A DNA stretch of 64,000 nt from Proteiniborus sp. MB09-C3 (GCF_030263895.1 NZ_CP127161.1:2914001-2978000); one strand, 5' to 3'; numbered from the stretch's first letter, positions 36,641 through 46,699 are shown. A program made the numbers and translations. Notes: generated from the sequence alone by a model not told the origin.

Positions 36641-36793
36641 TTATGCATATGGTAACACGACGCTCTGCTTCCACCCAGAGCAATTACCTAAAACTGTAGT
36701 TGAACTTGCACTAAATTTGACGATTTCAATTTTAGGTTTTGTATACTCAGTCTTCTTATTGATAAATTTTTTCTGCTCTATAAATTTTTTCAT
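36641..36793 (-). CDS. RiPP precursor peptide, 50 residues
   Basis: A small frame missed by size cut-offs. AGGGGG lies 7 bases before ATG 36793. The first 27 residues are Lys-rich and end in YTKPKIEIVKF (17-27), a leader pattern common in peptides recognised by PqqD-type domains. The core-like tail has SASSTT (28-33), then VLGNCSGW (34-41) with the only Cys at 38, and ends LPYA. Ser, Thr and Cys are YcaO substrates in other pathways, and radical SAM enzymes often link Cys, Trp, Lys or Tyr. It sits between ycaO and pqqD in the operon, the expected place for a substrate. The modification and cleavage site are not known. Confidence 0.75.
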   Translation of the reverse strand: MKKFIEQKKFINKKTEYTKPKIEIVKFSASSTTVLGNCSGWKQSVVLPYA

Positions 36794-36837
36794 GTTTTCA
36801 CCCCCTTATATTTAAACTTTATATAAATCTTCTATCT

Positions 36838-37593
36838 CTACTTAAAACTATAGGATAGAAGATTTAATAATAACTCTTTTTCATTATAATATTTGCATTC
36901 GCAAAAAAAATCACATGTTTCGCATTTGTAACATGAAACTTGAGGCATTAAGTTTTTTATGTTTTTATTTAGAATATCATCTATGCTATCAAGTATAAGC
37001 GTATCTACATTATAATTACTAATAAGTTCTTTAATTTGATTCGGTGTATATTTACAACTTATTAAATACAATATAGACGTTATTGATGAAACATAGTTGT
37101 AAAATGGAATATTTCTATGTGCCTCATAATCTTTTAGCCATTTTAATCCATAAGAATATGCTTGTTCATAATCCTCCAACAAAATACTTATCCCTAAATT
37201 TATAAAATTTCTATTGATTAATTCCATATTGCTATCAGGTTTGATAATTAGAGGAATCCTTATTGTTGACAAAAGAGTAGTATCGTTAGATACCAGAAAT
37301 GAATCCCAAAACTTTTTTATTTCAATTAAGTTTTCTGTTTTATATTCACCCCTAGATAATTTCATATACAATTTACAATTTCTTTTAATTTCCTCTAAAA
37401 AATATAATTCTCTAATATTGTCTGTCAGTGCCACTTCGCTAAAACCTGGGATTAATAATTGAATTGATTCAAACCCTAAAAAATTTCTATCCGCAATATA
37501 AACGCTCTTATTTAATTTTAAGAACAACTCGTCATAATATTTCACCATTTCTGTGTGACTGGTATAATAAAAGGGAGGAATTTTGGCAAACAA
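36838..37593 (-). pseudogene. YcaO protein, C-terminal part (separated by IS21)
   Basis: 251 codons from an apparent TTG. It is not a separate gene: the start region SVYIADRNFLGFESIQLLIPGFSEV is the last strand and the PGxxxV end of a YcaO domain, and the frame continues upstream into the IS21 end. After the YcaO end there is a helical extension of about 195 residues with a Cys cluster CX2CX2CX3CXC at 221-233 (CYKCETC, CEC), a possible metal or iron-sulfur site not present in simple YcaO proteins. Together with the N-terminal part the whole protein would be over 620 residues. Confidence 0.75.
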
Positions 37594-37680
37594 AAACGGA
37601 GAAAATTTTCCAGCTTAATACAATAATACCTTATCTTCTGATAAAATTAAAGATAAGTTTTATCAGGGGAGGAATACAGC

Positions 37681-39243
37681 TTGAAGGGATGGAATATGTT
37701 TGCTGAAATTAAGCAGTATAAATTAAAAGGATTCAATAAGTCTCAAGTAAGTAGATTTCTTAATATTAACTACAAAACAGTAGATAAATACTGGAACATG
37801 TCTTATGAAGAATATGCAGAACTAAAGGAGGATGCTAAGAGTAGAAGTAAAAAGGTTGATAAATATATGGAGCTAATATTATCTTGGATAAAGGAATTTA
37901 GAGATATTTCAACTGCTCAAATATTTGATTGGCTTAGAGAAAGGTATGGTGAAGTGGATTTTAGTGATAGAACATTAAGACTTTATGTAAAAGATTTAAG
38001 AGAAAAACATGGACTGCCTAAAGTTCCTTGTGCAAGGCAGTACGAGGAGATTCCAGAGCTTCCAATGGGATATCAAGCACAAGTAGATTTAGGTCAAACT
38101 TGGTTATCCAAGCGTGATGGCTCAAAAATTAAAGCATATTGTTTTGCAATGGTACTTTCTCATTCAAGATATAAATTTCTATGGTGGAGAGACAAGCCTT
38201 TTAATACCCTATCATTCATAGAAGCTCATAATAAAGCTTTCGAATACTTTGGAGGCATGCCAAAAGAAATAGTATATGACCAAGATAGGATTTTGGCAGT
38301 ATCAGAAAACCATGGAGATATTATCTTCACTGAAATGTTTCAAAACTACATAAGTAGCATGAAATTTAAGACTAGGCTATGCAGAGCTTTTGACCCAGAA
38401 AGCAAAGGAAAAATAGAAGCAGTAGTCAAATATGCAAAATATAACTTTGCAAAGCATAGAGCCTTTATAGATATTGATTTACTAAATGAAGACTCACTTA
38501 AATGGTTAGATAGAACTGGTAATGCTAAAGTACATGAAATAACAAGAAAGGTACCTAAAGAAGTGTTTACTCTGGAAAAGGAACACTTACAGAAAGTACC
38601 TAGCCTGTTTGAAAATATTCAACTTAATGATAGTTTAACCTATTCTGTCAGAAAAAACAATACCATATCATACAAACAGAATAGATATCAGGTTCCAAAA
38701 GGTACATATAGACCAGGTAAAGAAGTTAAACTAATAATAAATGATAATAAGATGAATATAGTCGATTTAGATACTGGACTAGTTATAGCAACTCACGGTA
38801 TTAGTAATCAAAAGGGTAAGTTAATTCAAATATATCATCCAGAAAGAGAAAAAAAGAAAACCAAAGATCAAATGTATGATAAAGCCTTTAAAGCTCTTGG
38901 AATGACAGATAAAGCAAAAGAGCTATTAGATAACATACGAAAAGAAAAAGAGAGATATTGTAGAGATCAGTTTGGATTAATAATATCAGTAGTAAAGGAT
39001 TATGACGAAAAGCTAGTAGGACAAGCAGTAGAATACTGTGTAAAACGAAAGCTATTTAGTGCAGGAATGTTTAAAGATACACTAGAATATTTGAGTATAA
39101 AAAAAGAAACAGGTTCAGAAAAGAAATATGATAAAGCAAATCTATCCATCTCTTCAAAGTACCAAGATGTAAAACCAGAGATCAGAAACATTGATGAATA
39201 TATAAATGCTTTGAAGGGAGATAAAAAGACATGGATAAACTAG
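37681..39243 (+). CDS. istA: IS21 transposase IstA (element 2)
   Basis: 520-aa DDE transposase with N-terminal helix-turn-helix (LKGFNKSQVSRFLNINYKTVDKYW). Catalytic region includes YQAQVDLGQTW (first Asp), EIVYDQDRILAV (second Asp) and DPESKGKIEAVVKYAK (Glu). Complete. The start at 37681 is TTG; the ATG at 37696 is an alternative and lies after GGGAGGAAT. Overlaps istB by 13 bp. Confidence 0.92.
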   Translation: MKGWNMFAEIKQYKLKGFNKSQVSRFLNINYKTVDKYWNMSYEEYAELKEDAKSRSKKVDKYMELILSWIKEFRDISTAQIFDWLRERYGEVDFSDRTLRLYVKDLREKHGLPKVPCARQYEEIPELPMGYQAQVDLGQTWLSKRDGSKIKAYCFAMVLSHSRYKFLWWRDKPFNTLSFIEAHNKAFEYFGGMPKEIVYDQDRILAVSENHGDIIFTEMFQNYISSMKFKTRLCRAFDPESKGKIEAVVKYAKYNFAKHRAFIDIDLLNEDSLKWLDRTGNAKVHEITRKVPKEVFTLEKEHLQKVPSLFENIQLNDSLTYSVRKNNTISYKQNRYQVPKGTYRPGKEVKLIINDNKMNIVDLDTGLVIATHGISNQKGKLIQIYHPEREKKKTKDQMYDKAFKALGMTDKAKELLDNIRKEKERYCRDQFGLIISVVKDYDEKLVGQAVEYCVKRKLFSAGMFKDTLEYLSIKKETGSEKKYDKANLSISSKYQDVKPEIRNIDEYINALKGDKKTWIN

Positions 39244-39974
39244 AGCAAATTAAAGAACATGCAAAAGAACTTAGCCTGAATTACTTAAGAATTAACGCAG
39301 ATAAAATTATTGAGGAAGCTGATTTAAACGATTACTCATATCAAGATATATTAATAAAAATACTTGAAAATGAAATAGAAATAAGAGATAAAAAAGCACA
39401 AGAAAGAAGATTAAAGAATGCAGGATTTCCGGTAATAAAGAAAATAGAAGACTTTGACTTAGATTTTCAAAAATCTATAACAAAGAAACAGATAAATAGG
39501 CTATTAGAAATGGAGTGGATAGATAGGATGTATAATCTTATCTTCCTAGGCCCTCCAGGTGTAGGAAAGACGCATCTATCAATTTCATTAGGATATAAAG
39601 CAGTAGAATTAGGGTATAAGGTTAGCTTTGTAACAATGGATAACCTGATGCACGTACTAAAAACACACGAAATATCAAGAAAGAGCAAAGGAAAAATGAA
39701 TAGAATACTATCTTCAAGCCTTGTAATAATAGACGAACTAGGTTACCTTCCAATAACAAGAGAAGAAGCAAATCTATTTTTTCAGTTAGTATCGGCACTT
39801 CATGAACAGGCTTCAATTATTATCACATCTAATAAAGGCTTAGAAGATTGGACAGAGCTATTAGGAGATCCTGCTTTAACAACAGCAGTATTAGACAGAA
39901 TTACATACAGATGTGAGCTTTTTAGCATGTCTGGCAAGAGCTATAGACTAGAACACAGAAAGTCATTATTCTAA
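39231..39974 (+). CDS. istB: IS21 helper ATPase IstB (element 2)
   Basis: 247-aa AAA+ ATPase. Walker A FLGPPGVGKTHLSISLG and Walker B LVIIDELGYLPITREEANLFF are intact, with the usual TSNKGLEDW sensor region. It ends close to the right terminus of the element. Confidence 0.93.
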   Translation: MDKLEQIKEHAKELSLNYLRINADKIIEEADLNDYSYQDILIKILENEIEIRDKKAQERRLKNAGFPVIKKIEDFDLDFQKSITKKQINRLLEMEWIDRMYNLIFLGPPGVGKTHLSISLGYKAVELGYKVSFVTMDNLMHVLKTHEISRKSKGKMNRILSSSLVIIDELGYLPITREEANLFFQLVSALHEQASIIITSNKGLEDWTELLGDPALTTAVLDRITYRCELFSMSGKSYRLEHRKSLF

Positions 39975-41125
39975 TGTTCAAACTGGGAAAAATTCAGTAA
40001 AATTATTTGCCGAAATTTCTCCAAAAACACTTGCCAGTAACATTCTGAATTTTCATGATAGTTTTTTCCCCAAATAGCAGGTAGAATCTTAGCTTTTTTT
40101 CTAAAAAAAATTTCCAAAGGAAAAGTTCCAATACCATTATGGAATATAGATGATATATTTATATTTTTATCAATATCATCAAAATTTGAGTAGAATGGAG
40201 TCATATCATTTAATTCATTTATATTACTACCTTGCAAAAACTCACTTAATGAGCGTGTAATTGCAGTATGTAAATCAGGGTGGCAACCAAAGTTTAAAAA
40301 ATATCTCATACTAATTCTATCTATATATAATACACCTATAACCGGAAAAATATTTTGTTGTGAACAGTCTAAAAAAACTACATCTATGTTATAATCGTTT
40401 AATATTTTAACATAGTTGTCAATATCATGAAAACGATTACTGATTACAGGAGTAATATTATAAATGTATTTTATCAATGATTTAAGAACTATATTCTTTG
40501 CAATATATCGTTCAATTACTTCAGAATATGCTTGGACAAGAGCTTCATTAAAAGTATTACCCGAAGCCATTCCATTAGATCCATAGTAATAGTCAAGTAA
40601 TGTATAAGGAATGTAAATAACATTACTTTCATCAAACCTGCATGAAAATCTAGAGAGTAACCTACTTCTTGGCTGGTCTGAACTATAAAAATAATCATAC
40701 AACTTTTTTGCTACTTGATTATCAAATACTAGCTTTGTCCATTTTTTTATCATATTTACATCATCTTCGCTTTTAATATAGTAATCATCTTTAAAAAACT
40801 TATAATTGATTTTGCTCTCTAAGGCGTGTATATCACAAAGTCGAAAATGGAGGAAGTTCTGTAATCTTTCAATTAACTCAGCATAAGCACTTGCCTTAGC
40901 AAATTCTATGCTTGTTCCTTTACCATTTGCTGAAATACTAGTATTAGAAACGTTTATTATTACAGAAAAAATACCATCTATGGGTTCTAATATTATTTCG
41001 TTTAATGAGATGCCAATAGATTGAAAAATATTTTGGATTTTATTTATAGTATCCATTGGCTCAGCATCTTTAAAGTACATATTAACCACCCCATCACTTA
41101 TTTTTATTAATCTCTTCATAGGCAA
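39971..41125 (-). pseudogene. YcaO domain protein, N-terminal part (gene split by IS21)
   Basis: YcaO enzymes use ATP to activate peptide amides, giving azolines, thioamides or amidines. The ATP-site segments are clear: ISANGKGTSIEFAKASAYAE (65-84), SNGMASGNTFNEALVQAYSE (183-202) and FGCHPDLHTAITRSLSEFLQ (279-298). True sequence ends near 40019; the last dozen codons (to 39971) come from the IS21 end. The rest of the protein is at 36838-37593. Excising the element at the AATTT repeats leaves the frame off by one base, so either a later indel occurred or the junction is one base different. The enzyme is probably inactive in this strain. Confidence 0.8.
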
Positions 41126-42164
41126 CTTCTGCTAATTTCAATTTTTTCATTATAAATTCATCTGAGAATCTCAAGTTCTTGTAGTTATCAATTAATTCTC
41201 TGGCATGTTCTATAAGGCTCTTGGATGTATCAAAATCTGGATCACTATATATTTTACCCCAAGGACATTGCTCTCCATTAGAAAAAATCTCTTTTGCCAA
41301 GCAGTAATCTTCATCTGAACGTCTGAACATAGGATACCATTTTTCCCAAGCTTCCCTCATAGATGAGGTTAATAAATCATATTCTGGTTTCCAAAATGTA
41401 ATACAAAAATTTAATTGTCCATACGGATTAATGTTGAAGTCATAAATTCCTGTTTTACATGTTTTTTTCTCAGGTCCTTTTGTCTCAAGTAGCAATGCTT
41501 CCTGATATAACATCTCATAAATAGGATTCTTATCTAAATATTCTTTAATCATATCAGAAGAGCAGCGGTAGGAATCACACTTCTCGCCGTTTTGCTTCCA
41601 AAAGATTTTACATGTTGGAGTATACTTCAAACCATTTTGTCTAGCAAAGTCAGCAATTAGGCCTACTTGATTCAAGTTGATTACTGTAACTGGTGTTCTT
41701 ATAGTTAAATCTATTCCCTTATTTTTTAAAGTTAGGATGTTATTAAGAGGAATTACTACATCTATATTTGAATCGGTAGCTTTTTGATAAACTTCATTAT
41801 TAAATGCATATAGAGAAACAAATAGTTTTTCTGGATGATGTAAACTAAATAATTCTACCACTTCTTCAGGCAAAAATACTAAACTTGTTTCTACAGATGG
41901 GAACATTCCTTTCAGCACTATTTGTTTGTAAATATTACAAAAATCACTTCTAATCAGTGGGTCACCACCTGTTAAGTTTATATGAAAGCATCCCATGTCT
42001 GCTAATTCATTAATTATAGTTACAATTTGCTCATAGTTCATCTCTGGCATTTCTTTTTTTCTTTCATTATAGCAAATTAAACAATTTAAAGGACATTTTC
42101 TAGTTAACTCAAAGTTTCCAATTAGCGGAATTCTCTTTTTTGACGCAAATTCTTGTATATCCAT
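41094..42164 (-). CDS. Radical SAM/SPASM peptide-modifying enzyme
   Basis: 356 aa. The cluster motif CPLNCLIC (CX3CX2C) sits near residue 25, followed by the GGDP SAM motif in LTGGDPLIRSDF. The C-terminal part has several Cys (KTCKTG, NFCITF, DYCLAKE, EQCPWG), a SPASM/twitch-like auxiliary cluster domain. Such enzymes install thioether or carbon crosslinks in RiPPs. It overlaps ycaO by 32 bp and follows the transporter without a gap. Which residues it modifies is unknown. Confidence 0.88.
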   Translation of the reverse strand: MDIQEFASKKRIPLIGNFELTRKCPLNCLICYNERKKEMPEMNYEQIVTIINELADMGCFHINLTGGDPLIRSDFCNIYKQIVLKGMFPSVETSLVFLPEEVVELFSLHHPEKLFVSLYAFNNEVYQKATDSNIDVVIPLNNILTLKNKGIDLTIRTPVTVINLNQVGLIADFARQNGLKYTPTCKIFWKQNGEKCDSYRCSSDMIKEYLDKNPIYEMLYQEALLLETKGPEKKTCKTGIYDFNINPYGQLNFCITFWKPEYDLLTSSMREAWEKWYPMFRRSDEDYCLAKEIFSNGEQCPWGKIYSDPDFDTSKSLIEHARELIDNYKNLRFSDEFIMKKLKLAEVAYEEINKNK

Positions 42165-43799
42165 CTATAATTGTCTCCTTTCAACTTTTACTATATTTTT
42201 AGTATGAGAGCTTATCAAATTACTGATTTGATGGGTTGTATAAATAATTGCTCTTTTTTTACTTTCTTCAACTATACACTTTTCCATAACCTGTATAGAT
42301 TTAGCATCGATATTCGATGTAATCTCATCCAATATCAATATTGGAGTAGGGGTAATCATAGATCTTATAAATGTTATTTTCTTTTGTTCTCCACCTGAGA
42401 GTTCACAGCCACCCTCACCAGCAATCTTATACATTTGTTCATCCTTAAAGTTTAGTTTACTAAGAAACCCTTTAACAGTTTCAATTGTCTTACTATCTGC
42501 ACTTTCTAAATCTAGAGGATATAAGCAATTCTCAATTACAGTTAAATTAAATAATATGGCGTTTTGCTTTGAATAAGCAAATATTTTCTCAATATATTGT
42601 AATTTTTTATCGGCATATATGAGACCTTTTTCAATGTTATAAATGCCTAATAAACCTTTTAATATTGATGACTTTCCACTTCCATTATCACCTTCCACAA
42701 GGTTTATTGTCTTATCCTTTATGTTAAAGTTCTTACAAGTAGCTACTTTATTGCCATTTACTGATATTTCCAGATCTTCTCCAGACATTAAATAAGGAGC
42801 AGTATCTTTGTATTTCAAAAATTCATACTTTATAAAATCTTCTTCTTTTAAAAAAGCTAAAATATTATCTATACTAGCAAAACCTTGTTGAAGATATTGA
42901 AAATATCTTATCATATTAGTTATGGGAGCAAAGAATTTTTCTGAATATATTACAATAACCAAGAAACTACCAGTATCTACTTTTCCATTAATAATGTTAA
43001 ATGTTACATACGAAAGCGCAATAGCAGTTCCAATGACTCTACAAGTTTTTTCCAATACATAGAATGTACTTAATTTCTTATCAGACATATTGGATATGTT
43101 TCTATATTCATTGTTTACTTGCCCAAACTTCTTGACCTCTCTTTCTTCACCATTGTACACTCTAATATAATCTATGTTATTATATGAATCATTTAAATTA
43201 TTTATAATTTTAGTTCCAGCATCAATTCTATTTATTGCCAATATTTTTTGTTCATGCCCTGATCTTTTGGCCATGAAATAGGTAAAAGGTATTACGCTTA
43301 TGAGTATAAGAAGGATAATAGGATCAATTTTAATAATGAATATGCTCATTATAATTAAATCTAAAATATCCGAAAGCATAGTAAACAAAGATGTACTAAA
43401 TATTAATTCTAAACGTTCAGTATTATTAAATACCATATTTGTTACTAACCCCATATCCATTTCGTTTAATCTATTTACATTAACTTTTAATAGCTTACTA
43501 TAAGTTCTATTTCTAATTTTAAAGACTATCATGTTTGAAAATTTAGACGAAAGATAGCAAAACACATTCCTTATAATAGTACCTAGGATCAAAGTGATAA
43601 CATATATAATAAGAATAGTTTTTATCGTATTTACGCTACCATTACCAGCTAATAAATCAATTATTATTTTTGAAGTTTCTCCTAAAATATTTGTTGGTAA
43701 TATAGAAAAGAAAGAAGATGTAATAGCTAAAAGGAGAATACCAAATAGTGTCCACAATTTTACATTAGATATTTTTAGTAATTCTATAATTCTCTTCAC
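42165..43799 (-). CDS. ABC transporter, fused permease-ATPase, RiPP export
   Basis: 544 aa: six membrane helices in residues about 15-300 and a C-terminal ATPase with Walker A (EGDNGSGKSSILKG), signature LSGGEQKKITF, Walker B (PILILDEITSNID) and H-loop (YTTHQ). No N-terminal C39 peptidase, so leader removal must be done by another enzyme, perhaps the S26-type peptidase. Probably exports the finished peptide or gives immunity. Confidence 0.88.
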   Translation of the reverse strand: MKRIIELLKISNVKLWTLFGILLLAITSSFFSILPTNILGETSKIIIDLLAGNGSVNTIKTILIIYVITLILGTIIRNVFCYLSSKFSNMIVFKIRNRTYSKLLKVNVNRLNEMDMGLVTNMVFNNTERLELIFSTSLFTMLSDILDLIIMSIFIIKIDPIILLILISVIPFTYFMAKRSGHEQKILAINRIDAGTKIINNLNDSYNNIDYIRVYNGEEREVKKFGQVNNEYRNISNMSDKKLSTFYVLEKTCRVIGTAIALSYVTFNIINGKVDTGSFLVIVIYSEKFFAPITNMIRYFQYLQQGFASIDNILAFLKEEDFIKYEFLKYKDTAPYLMSGEDLEISVNGNKVATCKNFNIKDKTINLVEGDNGSGKSSILKGLLGIYNIEKGLIYADKKLQYIEKIFAYSKQNAILFNLTVIENCLYPLDLESADSKTIETVKGFLSKLNFKDEQMYKIAGEGGCELSGGEQKKITFIRSMITPTPILILDEITSNIDAKSIQVMEKCIVEESKKRAIIYTTHQISNLISSHTKNIVKVERRQL

Positions 43800-43812
43800 A
43801 TCTTTTTTCCTC

Positions 43813-44694
43813 CTATAATTTTACTTTTAAAATAGATGAGATCTTCGTTTTATTTTCTAACTCTTCCCAAGCGGGACAATATTTATAAGATTTATTATTT
43901 ATGTTTAACTTAATATCATCTACAATCTCTTCTAGAGCATAAGTTGTCATCACATCCCAATTTATTGAATATTCTCTTGTAAGAACAGGACAACCTTTTA
44001 GATTACCACTAGAGGTTATATATAATAAATCTCCAGCATCACACCTAATTTGAGATTGTAAAGCATCAACTTTGATTTTTTGAGGATACTTTTTTATAAT
44101 CACATCTAATTCAGAAGAAGATAATCTAAAATTAGTTTCTAGATGTTTTTCATTAAGAAGAGGAAATAATGCTGGATTTATAGAATGCTTTATACTATTC
44201 TTTTTAACATATTCAATAAATTTATCTAATTGGTGTAAATTATGCTTCATTGCAACATATTTCAATTCAACATCAATACCTTGTTTTAAAAACCAATTAA
44301 CGTTGTTAAAGATAACATCACAATTAGTTCCTACTCTTGTAATATATGAATATATCTCATCTGTCATCCCGTATATGCTTACTTCCATAGCAAATGGTTT
44401 CTTTTGAGTAAGTGCCAGCTTTATCTTATCTGTTAAAATAAATCCATTTGTAAAAATTGTCGTTAAAAATCCTTTGTCAATCGCGTAGCTATAAAATTCA
44501 TCAAACCTATTGAGCATAAATGGCTCACCGCCAGTCAGAAAAAGATTTATAGAATCAGTACTTATGAAAAAGTCTAGTATTTTAGTATATTGCTTAAAAC
44601 TAAGTGTAGCAACTGTACTTTTGCCTTTATCTACATAACAATGGTGACAGTTGAAATTACATACATTTGTTAACTCAATGCCTATCGGTCCCAT
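43813..44694 (-). CDS. Radical SAM enzyme, first gene of the RiPP operon
   Basis: 293 aa. The motif CNFNCHHCY (CX3CX2C) begins at residue 12, very close to the start, followed by FLTGGEPFML. The C-terminal region has Cys in IRCDAGD, KGCPVL and KYCPAWEE, an auxiliary cluster-type region. AGGGGGAATTAAT precedes the ATG and the N-terminus is short but plausible. It may act with the second radical SAM enzyme on one precursor, as in two-enzyme cassettes. Confidence 0.85.
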   Translation of the reverse strand: MGPIGIELTNVCNFNCHHCYVDKGKSTVATLSFKQYTKILDFFISTDSINLFLTGGEPFMLNRFDEFYSYAIDKGFLTTIFTNGFILTDKIKLALTQKKPFAMEVSIYGMTDEIYSYITRVGTNCDVIFNNVNWFLKQGIDVELKYVAMKHNLHQLDKFIEYVKKNSIKHSINPALFPLLNEKHLETNFRLSSSELDVIIKKYPQKIKVDALQSQIRCDAGDLLYITSSGNLKGCPVLTREYSINWDVMTTYALEEIVDDIKLNINNKSYKYCPAWEELENKTKISSILKVKL

Positions 44695-44780
44695 ATTAAT
44701 TCCCCCTTTATTCGATTGCGTTTTATAACTCCCCTGAATAGTAAATCGATATTATTATTTTTGTAAATCTTTGTAATTCC

Positions 44781-44808
44781 ATAATAACATTTTATTAATC
44801 TATGTCAA
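44781..44808 (-). promoter_or_regulatory. Promoter of the RiPP operon
   Basis: TTGACA (44803-44808) and TATTAT (44781-44786) on the minus strand with 16 bp between, about 85 bp before the first radical SAM gene. The IS30 remnant begins just upstream at 44852. Confidence 0.65.
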
Positions 44809-44851
44809 GTTAAATGGCAAATTTTATTCACAGATTTTTTTAAATCCTCAG

Positions 44852-46562
44852 TTGACAAAATAAATGCAACCTTATCGAATTAAGGTAGTTGCATTTAATC
44901 TTACAAAGTGGCAGGTTGCATTTAGTCTGTCAAAAACTCCAGTTTTTTTGTCAAGAATATATATGAAGACAATTACCATATGTATCTTGCGCAAATTAGA
45001 AAACTGAGGAATTTATCGTGGCTAAAAATAAACATTTAACTGACGCTGAGCGTCTACAAATTGAACAATGGTTGAAGGATAGGGTATCCATCAAGCAGAT
45101 TGCTCTGAAACTTGATAAGAGCACATCAACTATTTCAAGGGAGATTCGTTCTCGCGCCATAACCAGCATCAAATTTGTACCATACCGCACTCACAATAGG
45201 TGTGTGGAACGCTATGATTGCCATAAGCACTATCTTTGCAGTGACAAACCGAACTGCACAAAACGTTGCTCTACATGCAACCTTTGCAATGAATTATGCG
45301 AGGCTTACCAAGAACAGCCCTGTTACAAACTCTTTGAGCCGCCATATGTCTGCAACGGCTGTATAGAGGAGCACCAATGTGTTCTTCGAAAAAAATATTA
45401 TCTTCACCACCAAGCTCATGAAGCTTATCGTGAAATGCTTGTGGAGTCTCGTATTGGAGCTAATATAACTGAGGATGAACTATTGGTGCTTGATGAGATT
45501 GTAAGCCCTTTAATCATGCGTGGCCAGTCAGTCCATCACATAGTCACACATAACCCAGATCAATTCGAGGTTAGTGAAAAATCCATTTATCGTTATATTT
45601 CAGGCGGCCTTCTAAAAGCTAGAAATATTTGATATGCCCCGTGTTTGCCGCACAAAGCCACGTAAGTCCAAGCCAGTGGAGCACAAGGTTGATAAAAGCT
45701 GCCGGATTGGACGCACATATGCCGAGTTTCTTTCCTTTGTAGAACAATCAAACTCTTCGGTTGTGGAAATGGACTCAGTTATCGGACGAGTAGATGGCAA
45801 AATTTTACTAACTATGATGTTCAAGTCCTGCGATTTGATGGTAGCTTTCATTGGGGATCGAAACACATCACAAGTCGGTGATTGATGTTTTTAATTCAAT
45901 ATACTGCGCGCTAGGCTCAAGGCCTTGTTCCCCATCATCCTCACTAGACAACGGCTCAGAGTTTTCAAACCCGAAGGCGTTGGAGTATGACGCACAGGGT
46001 AACCGCAGGACAAGGTTGTATTATTGCGACCCCTGCGCATCATTCCAAAAGCCTAATGTAGAGTTGAATCATGAGTTCATAAGGAAAATACTGACCAAAG
46101 GCAGATCCTTTGATGATCTCACGCAAGATGACATCTCACTTATGATGTCACATATCAACTCTTATTCCAGAGAGAAACTGAATGACAAGTCACCATTTGA
46201 CACATTCGGCTTTCTCTATGGATACGACGTCCTTGAAAAGCTGGGAATTAGCAGGATACCAGCAAACGAAATATTACTTAAACCATCCCTGCTTAAAAAA
46301 TAGTTTAATCTAATTTCCTGCGAAAGACACAGCTAACTTAACAGTCGTTTTAGGGGGCGCATTTACTCTGACCGAAAAGTCAGATTCTTGTGACCCTTAT
46401 ATGAGTTTGCCCTTTTTTATCGAAAATCAAACCAACTATTACCATTAAATGCTGAACAAACTATGTTTTTTGTACTTTTTCCCTTTTTCAATTTCACCTT
46501 TGGAGCAATTAGCTGAAACTCAGTCCAATTTACCCTGACAAAGGTTGTATTTACTTTGTCTA
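44852..46562 (+). mobile_element. IS30-family element, decayed
   Basis: Left end TTGACAAAATAAATGCAACC and inverted right end TAGACAAAGTAAATACAACC match in most positions, giving inverted repeats. Between them lies a multiply frameshifted transposase. Internal TGCATTTA-like repeats occur near both ends. A target duplication is not obvious. Confidence 0.75.
45018..46303 (+). pseudogene. IS30 transposase, several frameshifts
   Basis: The N-terminal helix-turn-helix (LTDAERLQIEQWLKDRVSIK) and a Cys-rich region (CSTCNLCNELC) are in the first frame to 45632. The frame then shifts by one T at about 45631 (ARNI/DMPRV), and again near 45860 and 45930. VVEMDSVIGR with the first catalytic Asp, LDNGSEFSNP with the second and NHEFIRKILTKG with the Glu all lie in different frames. 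Inactive. Confidence 0.85.
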
Positions 46563-46591
46563 TTCACCCCCAAAAACAAAATATCACGGAC

Positions 46592-46653
46592 AAAAAAAAG
46601 AACCCAGCAAGATTAAAAGACTTTTTCAAAGCCTAAAATCTGGAGGGTTCTCT
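46592..46653 (-). terminator. Terminator after the SLH gene
   Basis: Outer stem AGAACCC / GGGTTCT enclosing a smaller hairpin, followed on the minus strand by eight U. Lies between the IS30 remnant and the SLH gene; no gene is seen in 46304-46699. Confidence 0.65.
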
Positions 46654-46699
46654 TTATTTTAGTTATCGGAGCTTAAAACAGCTATTTCCAGACAGCCCC

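Larger units (their letters stand above)
37584..40013 (+). mobile_element. IS21-family element 2, 2.4 kb, inserted in ycaO
   Basis: The ends align as inverted repeats: GGCAAACAAAAACGGAGAAA on the left and GGCAAATAATTTTACTGAAT inverted on the right, with a shared CCAGYTT further in. AATTT lies on both sides (37579-37583, 40014-40018) as a likely target duplication. Genes istA and istB are intact. It is a different subgroup from element 1 and has no third gene. Confidence 0.8.

Noticed and set aside
36838-37593. Independent 251-codon gene in the RiPP cluster
   Set aside because: It begins at a TTG at the IS21 junction and its first residues are the end of a YcaO domain, so it is the distal part of a broken gene.
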